From contig NC_088934.1 of assembly GCF_038396675.1 (NCBI RefSeq), forward strand, positions 43,130,001 to 43,194,000: 64,000 nucleotides of DNA, given 5' to 3'. The DNA comes from Hydra vulgaris. Its lineage: Eukaryota > Cnidaria > Hydrozoa > Anthoathecata > Hydridae. The translations under genes were made by a program, and so were the position numbers. Position 1 is the first letter of the stretch; each line of letters begins with the position of its first letter. Below are positions 48,444 through 60,400 of the stretch, one piece after another. Under the pieces are notes generated by a model. That model searched no databases and was not told the origin of the DNA. It saw nothing but the letters and a program-made list of their open reading frames with translations.

Positions 48444-51400
48444 TTAATCCTTTTTTGCACTTTCAAGTTTAGAAACCAATTTTCGATGTTTTGGAAATTG
48501 CTCCCAAGGGCTTTGAAGCTCAAACTTTCGAAACTCTTGTGCAAGCTCAACAGGATCTTGTACTAATCGTTTTAGTTCGGAATCATAGCGAATCTTTAAA
48601 TAACAAAAATTTATTTATAAAATAAAAAAAAGTATTAAAAACAACTATTATTATAAAACATTAAATAACACTTATTATTATACCTCATAAAATCCCGATA
48701 GAGGGAAATCCTTTCTCAATGGATGTCCTTCAAACCCGTAATCTGTTAGTATTCTTCGTAGATCTGGGTGGTTAGAGAAAAACACACCGTACATGTCCCA
48801 TATCTATAAAACACGTGACAAATAGGGGAAATCAGATTATAAAAACAAAAATCAAAAAACGGAGCAATAAAAATGTTTTATATAAAAATCTATACTTCAT
48901 TCAAGCTACATTTTGTAACTTTTGTCTTTCGATCTTAAATTAGTTTTAAGAAAAAACGAAAGTCATATAAAAATTATATAAAATATTGATTTATTATCAC
49001 AAAAACAAACTGACCGACAGAAATTGCTGGCTGACCTAAAACAAAACAAAAACAAACAAGAAAATACAGCTAATGCTATATTTATCATTTATATCTGTTA
49101 AATTTATGACTTATGCATAGAGGGATGCGTGATACAGATACTTAATTTAGTTACTCACTACTAAGTCAGACTGCCAATACACCTGATGCAAATTTAAATT
49201 GACGTTCTGCCAAAACCTAATGCAAATTATATGGTCTCATTCAAGGCCACTGCAAAAAGAATCAGGTTGAGCGCGGTACTTTCAGAAGCGAATGGTAGAT
49301 TTGAACCTATACTTTCAGAATCTCGGGTTTTTTTCGTCTCAGTTGTCGGTCCATACGAGACAATATTTTTCCGAGACGAGATCTCGTACGAAACCAAGAT
49401 AAACCGAGATTTTTTCAAAAATGTTAAAACTATGAAAATAAACTGAAATTTTTTGAAAATTTTGTGTTTTATAATTTTTTATTATTATTATATTAATGAA
49501 CCATAAATTTTCTACATTTATCAAATTAATGTTGACTCTTGAAAAAACTTTTCAAAAGACTTAAGTTATTCAAAGTTGCAGCTGTCATTCTCTCCCGTTT
49601 CTTACTACGGTGGTTGCTTGAAATTGAAAAATTTTGTTCACATCGAGTCGATGTTGGCTTGATTAATTTCAACGCATTTTCTAACATGCATAACTTTTCT
49701 GATCTGAATCCAGTCTTAACGTAGCTGTTAAATTCATCAGCAGTCAAATTATAAGGATCTTGGATTTGTTGTCGGGCATTGGATTCTCTTTTTTTTTCTA
49801 GGTGGGTCTTTGAGCTTTGGAACAAAGTTTGAAGTTGTTCGACGTCTTAAGGAAGCGAGAAGACGTAACTTAGGATTATTGGGAGTCTGTTCGACTGTCT
49901 GATGAGCTTCAGATGCAATTTCCACAACATCACCACTGTCATCATTACTGGATGGAGTGAAAAAATGTTTAAGCCAGAGTCTTTTCGCTTCTTCGATAAT
50001 TTCTTTATTTGATGAGAGTAAGAATGGGGACACTTTCGGCTCTTCAAGAACTCTTGGATTGTTGAGAAATTTGAGCAGACTAACAGTTAAGATCGAATCC
50101 TTTTAAAAATCTCTATTTCAATTTCTTCAATTAAATGAGCACAAATAAAACTTTTCTTCATTCGCAATTCCTTTAACAAAAACTCTAATGCGCCTTCTGC
50201 AATGTACAAGTCAGCATCATCACCACTCAAGGCATCCATAGCCATTTTACATGGTTGAAGAGTTGCTACCAGTTCAGGAACGTTTGTCTCTAAATAATCA
50301 GGCCAATCATGTCCAAATGATTTAAGAGTTTTTTTCATAGCTGGGATCATGTCTTTAAAAGTTTTCAACATTTTCAATGCACTGTTCCATTGAGTTCTGA
50401 CATCAAAAACTAGCAATTTGAATTTGATTCCAAGAGATTGAGTATTTCCTTTAAGCTTTTTGACAAATTTAAGTTTGTATTGGAATTTTTTTTAAATAGT
50501 TCGAACATCTTTGAGAGTTTTAGTACTAGGCAATGCAGGATTGTACTCAAATGCTTCCTCATCTTCCACATTTTCTTCATCAGAATTTGCTTCAACTTTA
50601 TTTTTGTCTTCATCCTCTTCTTCGTTTGTTTCTTAACTAAGCACGCTTGGTGCGTTGCAAAAACTCAGAGATGTACATGCTAACATGTCACTTTTTGTAT
50701 CTGATTCTTCTTCGCTTTGGTCTGATAATAAATTCTTATTTGCTCGATTGATATCTTTTTACGTTTTAGTACTCGTGTCACACAAAGATGGATTCCATGA
50801 TCATAGCAAATGTGACTTTGAGAGTCTTTGAAAGAGACGGAAGGATTTAGTGCAAATACTTGCCCCATCCACAGTTTGACCAAGGCAATCTCGGTCAGGA
50901 TCAATGCCGAAGGTTATTTATTGATAATTTTGCAACCTCAAAAGGGTTTTAGCATCACATTCTTTTCCCATTTTGATCATACCAAGATTTTGATTGTAAT
51001 TGTTGGGTCCAAAAATATAGATGTTCATAACTTAATTTTTGTTTAAATGTTGTCTTATCACTCACATAGGAAAACTTTCCTCAATTGGATATTATCAGCA
51101 TTATTTCCTTCATCACTTTGTCTCTCACATACGCTAATGAGCTATAAATTGTCAGACGAACTCTCTCGACGTTTTTGTAAGCATCAACCTATGTGTAATT
51201 TTCAATCAGCTTTTGCACCAATGGATTCGCAATTTGGTTGAAACTAAGTCCAATATTAGATGCTAGCTTAGCAACAATTTCGTCAGTCAATGTTTCACAT
51301 TAAAAAACTAGTCAAACATTTTTGAGCGAGATTGATGATGCGTTGATTTTTTTTGATTTGTCAGCAGAAGGAACATGGCAATATTGATGGAACTTCCATA

Positions 51401-54400
51401 AATGAGCGTGAATTTGTTTTGTATTGAAGTCTGTTTGAATTTTTCCTTCGCACTGTCAAGACACAATGTGCATTCAACGTCATTTTTTCAATTTTGTCAA
51501 AGTTGCAGTTGCTATACCAAATGTTATGACATTTGGTAAATTATTTTTTTATGAATAAATTTAATAAACACTTACTTAAATTTATGCTGAGGACTCGTGT
51601 TTACTCAAAAACGTTTTGACTCTTCTCTCATTAAAAAACGAAAGCTTAAATTTTGAAGGTTTTCAATCATTTTCAGTTATCTCGGTTTTTATATTTTCAC
51701 ATTTATTTTCTCGATATTCAGAGACCGAGATTCCAATAAAGAAAAATGACTGAGATTTCCGAGACCGAGATGTCAGAGACGAGTGAGATCTGAAAGTATA
51801 ATTTGAACCTCGAACCTTTATATTGTAACTCTGTTTATTCTACGCTGCTCAAATTCTTTGCTACTGACAGTGCAGAATACAGAAAGTTTTTACAAGAAAA
51901 ATTGAAGAGATAGAGTTAACATATTTAACATACCTAACTACTATGACCTATTTTACAGGTCCTTTTTTTAGCTAACTTTATTACTATGGATCACAATTAT
52001 TTTTATAAATTTTTAACTGTAGGGTGTGTTGATTCATTTTTTTTTTTTTTTTGAAAATCAAAAAAGAGTAGTTAATATATGTATTTTTACTATTAGTTAA
52101 ATACAGGAAAAATTAAAATGCTAAATTTCAGTGCAAGCTTGGTATAATTTTGATTTGAATATTTCATCTTTTAGGTAGTTTTAGACGTTAGTCATAATTT
52201 ACTCAAAGAAAGAGGCTCACTTCTATCCTTGCCAAGCATCTTCCCAACCTTGATTGGTCCAGCCCCAACTTTTATGACCTTACTGCGCCACTAACATCAT
52301 GGATCGTTAATATTGAAATTCAAAAAGCTTTTTACACAGACTATTTTTACAAAGTTTTTACTTTTCTTTTCAGATGTTCACAAAATAAATTTTATGAAAG
52401 GCTGGGCAGGTTATATAAAGTATGTACACAGTATAGCCACCAATTGTAAACTCCCTTTGTCCCAACTTTTAATTACTCCTCCCTCTCTGCAATTGTATGC
52501 ATTATTAATCAAAAAAAGGAGACCCCTTTTAAAAAATAAATAAACAACAATAAAAACCAAGTTTTTAGCATATTCAACATTTTTTAAAGTCTTTAGCTAC
52601 TCCACCTGCAACTTTTCAATTCTACCATATTTTTTTTGCTAACATTTTTTGACATATGTGTTTTTATACATATGTATTCTTCTACATTTTTCTGCAAAAC
52701 ATGCTTTGTAAAATTGCTTCAGAGTCTGCATACCATGCTGATCGCCTAATTGTTGGTATAACAATATCTAAAACATCTTTACTCTGAGTTTTAAGTAGTT
52801 CTAGTTGATAAAATACATGTCTAGGTCCTTTAAACCAACTTGATTTAACTTTTATATTAAACTAATTAGGTATATAAACACTAATTATAAAGTTCACAAT
52901 AAATCTTAAATTCTTTAGGTTTCCGTCAGTAAGACCATGATGAGATTTTGCCACATTCTGCAAAATTGAAGTGCTGTTGTTAGTCATCTACTGTGACAGA
53001 CTGGTCCAATTTCCAGAATTGCTAACCTGATAGATAGTACTCCAGTCTATATTGCTTGACAAATTTGATAAGCTTTGGTCAGTGCTTAATAATCTCCTGA
53101 CTGAGATAAATCAAAGGAAGACCTAAATTTATCTTAACAAAGTTTGTATTAATCTTAATCTCGGTTGCTGTGTCAAGCATTTTTCCAAGTGCTTCAGACC
53201 ATTTATATTAAGATAGCGTTACACCATCTAAATGCGCAGTTAGATGTCTTAACCCTAATTCACCAGTGTGTAGATTACAAACGATCCAAACTAATCTTTT
53301 ATTTAACTTTTTTCTACCCATTGCATGACTCCACCTGCCCAACCAGTATTGATATTTGTACTATCTCTTCAAATGGCTATGAGATGTTGATTTTGATTTT
53401 TACTGCTTAACCAAGTGATCTTCAATAACTTCAGTTTTTCTTTTATTAGTCTTATCTGGAACAAAATGAGAAAGATAGTCACCACCAGGATCATTAACAA
53501 CAGAGCCATGTTCTTTTTCAATCAAATAAGGAAAACTTCTTTTATTCACTTTTATAAACATTTTTGTGGCATCTACTTTCCCATAAAAAAGAAGAAATGA
53601 AACTGGTTTTTTTTCTAGGTCTAATTCAAACTAATTGTTTAATTCTTTTGCTAACTTTTCCTGAGTCCTTTTAACCTTATTATGATCATTAATGAGTTGG
53701 TAATTGCTTTTGCTAATAAGCTTTGTTCCAAACCGCCAGTTTCAGTCCTCTGAGAGTGGATAAATTGAAGCTCTAAAATCGGTATTTTCTGATCTCTCTT
53801 ACATTTACACTCTATATGAACTTTTCTATACATTCTTGATCATATTTGTATTCTGAACAAAGGATTAGTTTACATTTGAAAAATAAGATGTCCACAAGTT
53901 TGCTAATTTTGATTGAAAATGCACTGAAATAAAATCACTTTTGAAAGTAACACTTTTTTTAAAAAGTTATATTTTTTCACTACTCTTTTTCCTTTATTTT
54001 AAGAAATATGTTATCTAAAAAATTGACACATAGTAAGCGACCGGGGTTGGAATGTGACAGGGCCGGGTTTGATAAAACATAGCTGGGGCAGGGTTTGTGA
54101 CCGGGGCTGCATAAATATTTATACATCCTAAAGTATATTTTTTAACTCAAAATTCATGTTATATTACTTTATATATATGCAAATATATAAACATCATTAT
54201 ATATCAACATATATATCATCATGATGATTATTATCTACATGATCATAATAATCAGCATTACCATCTTCTTACTCATCATCAAGAGTATAAAGTTGAGTCG
54301 TCAGCAAATAGATGTGAAATTTTCATGAACATCATTATTATAGATAAGTAACAATACAGGAGCAAAGACAGAACCTTGTAGCACCCTTAAAGTTACTTAA

Positions 54401-57400
54401 AATAAAGAAGAGTGTATGCCTTCAAGAATAACTTTAATACTGCAGTTAGAAAGAAATGACTCTTGAAAATGATTTAATAATCTCAAAAAATTTATAAAGA
54501 TTTATAAAAATTTATAAAGAAACTAATAACAGTGTGAAGACTAATTGTAGCCTAGTTGGAGAGACCAAAGCGTTTTCTAGCACTTTGCACAAGCAGCCGA
54601 TTTTTAATCTGATCTCTCTTCTGTAACAGCGTAAGGCTTGCAGTGTCTAAAACGAAACTTATTTAATTACTGCAAAAAATATTGTTGACATTCCTATATT
54701 GATGAATTAGAACTCTATTACTCTCGGACAAAGTCTAAAAGCACATTGTAAATGTAATTAGGCCTGCTTATTTGCTAAACTTGAGTCACTCTCTCATTGT
54801 TGTAAGGTTGCATTTCTTTTTTTTTTCTACTAATACTTTAAACTCACCTCCCCAGGCCGAGAAGGCCACTAAAGATGAGGAGGCTACCTAATTATGGTTA
54901 TAACCCTCTCTAAACACTATAACTCCATAACACAAACCTTGATGAACAAAATCGCTGCGCGGAGAAATAAGTTAAGCGCTGTACTACCAGGGATGTGGTA
55001 GGGATCGAACTCGGAACCTCTTGCTTAAGAAGCGATCGCTCTACCACTACACCATTACCGTGTTATACTCAAAACTTAATAGTGGTTGCTTGCAATCTTA
55101 TTGAAACTAAATTAGAGTTTAAAAAAATATATTAATATATGCCAGTATTTAATAAATAGTAAGTGTAAGTATAAAATTATAATATTATAAACTTTTTTCT
55201 AGCCCTTGCTATCAACCCCTGCTAAATCTTATATTTTTGCCGGGGCCAGATTTGCAAAAAGTCACATTTTTAGCCGGGGGTGGGTTGGGGCTACAGTCAA
55301 TTCATTTTGACATACCCTAGTTTAACAGTAATGGGTAATTCCATGTCAAATCATCCAAAAAAATTAAAAAATGTCACCCTATGTTTGGGATTTTGCTAAT
55401 TTTTTTATATGTTATATGGTTTATGAAAATTAAGAAAATTTGAAATTTGAAACCTCTAACCCCTTACGGTTCTTGAGATATTCAGGTTTTAATTTTCTTA
55501 TTTATGCTGACTCAGCATTTTTTGCAAAATGTATTTTTGTCATTAAATAGCAATAATTAATGGACGAAATAAGGTATCATTCTGAAATTTGTACATAGAC
55601 AATCTTCCATATGGCGGATACAACTATTAAATTAAAAAAATTTTTAGACCATGTTAAGTACATGTAAATTGAATAATAATGGCATTTATTTTGAGGTATT
55701 TTGACGGTCAAATTTGTGATGTCACCTTGATAATTTTTTTTTAGGCATTACTATAACTTACAATATAGGTATCAAACTTCACTATTAATTAAAAATATAT
55801 TATTGCATTTTTTGACTTTTCTAAATTCAGCCTTTCAAGTAAAGCTTATATAAATGCTGAGTCAGCATAAAATTTATTGCTAACTTATTAATGAAAAAAT
55901 TAGCTATATCTTAATTTCTGGTTGTAAAAAGTCATTTTCAAAGTCATTTTGAAGGCAATAATAGATGTATATAAATATAAATTCTAAATTTTTTGTACCT
56001 GGGGTAGGCCCCCCCCGCCCTCCCAAAAAAAACGAAAATTTTCCTAATTTTGTAAAAAGTTATTTTTAAAGTCATTTTGAGAGCAATGATAAATTTTTAG
56101 GTATTTATAAATATTTAGTGGGGTAGGCTTCCCCCTCACCCGCCCTACCACAAAAAATATATATATATTTTGCTAATTTTGTTATACCAATAAAATAAGG
56201 ATTGCTTTCTTAAAATTTTTCCATCAAGCTTTTGGATGCCAGCTAGGTTGAGGGTCGCAAATAGGCATATTACCAAATCTTTCCAAAAATGTTTTAATGA
56301 AAATATATAAAGACAAGTTACCAAGAGATTTTTATTTGTGAGGCCAAATTGTGCTAATTACACATACAATTATATTGTAACTATATTTAAAAAAATTATA
56401 TACAAGTATAAAAATAATGACGCAATAGAAACTTTTTCTAAAAATCTTGATTATTTTGTTCAATAATTTTTGCCAACTCAATTTCTGAAATTTTGTATAC
56501 ACGACCATTTGTTGTAGATGGCGGATCAATGGTACATAAAATATGATTTGATGGGACCCAACACATATCTTCTCGTGCAGGCCTAGAAAAACTTGGACTG
56601 GGACCATGTGGGTGCATAAATTGAATTTTATAATCTCCTTCTCCTTCATCTTTTTTGTTTATAATTCCAATCCACCAAAAGCTGTCATACATGCAAGCTA
56701 CATAGTCCATATGATTATAAATAACTTGCTGCACAACCAGCTCATTTGGTATCTGCACAAGCTTAAATGTCTGAACATCAGTTTGTTGACTCATTCTTTT
56801 AAAAGAAATTGTATATTTATCAATTGGTATAAAATGGTGAAAGGATCTTGTTCCTGGCAAGGTTCTTCCCATAGTAAACCTTGGTTGCAATGATGATCGT
56901 ACTTCATTTATTTCTATTTTATAAACTAAAATAAATTGAATGTTTTTTATATTGGTTACACAAAATTCAAACATCTTATCTACCTCCAAAATCTGTCCAG
57001 TCACTGTTCTTTTTAAACTAGCTTGTGCAGTTAATTGTTTCACTGTGCCGCCAATGCCATCACAAGCAGACTTACCATGGCTAGTAGCAAAAAAAACCCA
57101 TTCAGCATCAATATCAAAGTCTTCTTTGTGATGACAAAGATTAATAAAGTTTTTAAAGTTTTTATATTGTGCTGCACATCCATCAGTGAAGTATTTAATA
57201 TTACTAATCTGTAAAATGTTTGCCTTAATGTAATTGGTAATGAGCTGTTGTATTTTATATACAAAGTATACATCATGCTCAGCGTCATCAGAAAGGATGC
57301 AAAATGACTTTAATAGTAGTTTATCATTTGATTTATAGTAAATAATAATAGGGTGAAGTGTACATTTTGGTTTATTCCAATGGTAACTTAGCACCTCATC

Positions 57401-60400
57401 CTGAACAATAAATTGGAAGTTCTCTGCAAAGTCACCCAATACTATACACTCATTTTGATTTAATAACTCTTTACAGTCTTTGAGGTACTAGGCTTGACTT
57501 TTAGCTATAAGTGAATGAGATGTTAATTTATCTATTTTATTGTATATAAGGTCGATAACATCTTCAATATTATTTTTTTGATTGATCAGCGTAGTTCTAT
57601 CTGTATGCTGCCATTGGTTAATTGTTATTTCTTTATCGCTGTTGTCAAACTTTGCTGTTAAGAATTCTTTTAAAGCAGCAATACCAGGGCATAACGGACA
57701 TCGATGTAACATGCACTCTACATTATCCCTATTGCAAACAATCATTTCCATCAAATCTCTATAGTCTTTGTCAATTTTAAGAGCATCAGTTAACAACTTA
57801 ACATTCTGATGATAGGTACAGACACAAACACAGTGGGTGCCAGACGAGTTTGTGGTTATACACCATCTAGGGCGAAGGCTGCAAAACTTAGAAAATCTGA
57901 CGTTTAAGTTAGAATGTTGGAATTTAAATGCTACATATAGTTCCTTTAAATTAATCAATATTAGTCTTTATTGCATGTGTACCCTATACTGACAAAATCT
58001 TTTTTTCCAGGCAGCATTCGTGTGTACTCGTCACTTTGATAAAAGCTATGAACAAGATCAATGGTTGCGTGGGAAAGCGACTTTCCTTTTTTTGATGATG
58101 GTTTATGCAAAATTCCATGTTTTTTTTAGCTTTTCTAGCTTCTCGTACTAGGTAATTAGATACATTAAAAAATTCTGCAGACTTTGCGAGTGACCATGAT
58201 TCTGGAGTTAGTGTTAATATCTGAATTTTTGCGGAGTATGATGTCACATTTTTTATCTTATCTTTCAATTCATTTAAAAGTGAGTATAGATCGTCAATTT
58301 GGTTATCAATTGAAGAACTTAATGGTGTACAAGATGGTGTCAATGTAATCATAGGATCAATATCATAAACTTTTTTTATTTTGTTTGCTGTTGCTCCAGT
58401 TATTTGATCAAATTTTCTTTTGGCAGCTGGTAATCGTTGGTGTTTTGGAATTGATTTAAGCTTAATAGGTGACACACCTATAGATCCAAGACTTTCATTG
58501 AGAGATGAACGTTGTTCTTGTTCAGGCTCAATCCTACTATAGCATTGATCAATTGATTTTAATTCTTTATTTATACAATGCACCCTTTTGTAACAACAAC
58601 TGCATAATTTCCACCCAGGTACAGCAGCAATGTCTTGTGTTTTTAGAGTTATTGCCATTGATAGCGATATCTTCACATTTCCTATGAAAAAAAGGAAACA
58701 ATCATTTCTAAAAACTAATATCAACTCACCATCATTGTAAAGAACAAATGAGTGTAATTGTTAATTTATAAATGTACCTAATTTTTTTTAAATTTATTTA
58801 ACTACTATTTTAATCAAAATAATAAACTGTTTCATCAAAATAGTATAAAAATTACCTTTCACATTTTTCTTTCGATTTCCATGTTTTTTATATAGATTAC
58901 ACCATTTCTGAAATTTTCTTTCAAATGCAGCTCCAAAGTATTCTCTATGATAATAGCAAACTGTTGTAAACAATTTTTCACAATCAAATAAACCAGCTCT
59001 CCATAATAACTCTTGTTTTTCAACACTTGAAAACGCTGATAGATCTAAAAGACCTTGTCTTCTTGTTAAATCTTGCTTGTGGCAATCAATATTACATTCT
59101 AATCCTATAGAACACTTTTCCATAATCTAAACTTTTTAATCTATTCATCTATAAAAATCTGATTTTGAAAAATTTTACTAAAAAAATTTTTTTAGAAATA
59201 CCATTCACATTATTTAGTTTATGGAAAACTATTTATACAAATTATTTGTTAGGATGTGTCATATTATATGACTTCCTTATATATATATGATTAAAAGGTA
59301 ATTAAATTTTATTTTATTTACCAATCATTTAGTATAATTTATAACATTCATTAATTAGTTAAGTAAATATAAAATTGCTGCAAAGTAATAGGAAACTAAT
59401 ATTTACAACACGAAATTTTTGTTTAACCTTGCTTGTGGCAGTCAAAATTACATTCTAATCCAATAGAACACTTTTCCATCATTTAAAGTTTTTAATCTAT
59501 TCGAAAAATCTGATTTTTATATATTTTACTAAATAAATTTATTTAGAAATACCATGAACATTATTTGGTTTATAGAAAACTCTTATTACAAATTATTTGT
59601 TAGGATGTGTCATATATGACTTCCTTATATATATGATTTAAAGGTAATTAAATTTTATTTTATTTACCAATCATATAGTATCATTCATAACATTCTTTAA
59701 TTAGTTAAGCAAATATAAAATTCCTGCAAAGTAACAGTAAACTAATATTTACAGAATGAAGTCTAAACAGAAGCAATAAAATAAAAATGGGGGAGGGGGA
59801 AGGGAAGCCTCCCTCAGGTACCAAATATTTATAAATACGTATACATTTATCATTGCCCTCAAAATGACTTTTTAAAAAAAATTATAATTTTGTAAAAAAA
59901 CTTTTTACAAAATTAGGAAAATTTTCATTTTTTTTTGGGAGGGCGGGGGGGGGGGGCCTACCCCAGGTACAAAAAATTTAGAATTTATATTTATATACAT
60001 CTATTATTGCCTTCAAAATGACTTTGAAAATGACTTTTTACAACCAGAAATTAAGATATAGCTAATTTTTTTATAATTAAGTTAGCAATAAATTTTATGC
60101 TGACTCAGCATTTATATAAGCTTTACTTAAAAGGCTGAATTTAGAAAAGTCAAAAAATGCAATAATATATTTTTAATTAAGAGTGAAGTTTGATACCTAT
60201 ATTGTAAGTTATAGTAATGCCTAAAAAAAAATTATCAAGGTGACATCACAAATTTGACCGTCAAAATACCTCAAAATAAATGCCATTATTATTCAATTTA
60301 CATGTACTTAACGTGGTCTAAAAATTTTTTTAATCTAATATTTGTATCTGCCATATGGAAGATTTTCTATGTACCAAATTTCAGAATGATACCTTATTTC

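Noticed and set aside
53165-53410. Plus-strand 81-codon ORF
   Set aside because: It is antisense to blocks that match a known repeated protein style on the minus strand.
54990-55066. A lysine tRNA gene on the minus strand (CTT in the loop)
   Set aside because: A- and B-boxes are good, but only two or three of five anticodon-stem pairs form and the sequence continues as a SINE.
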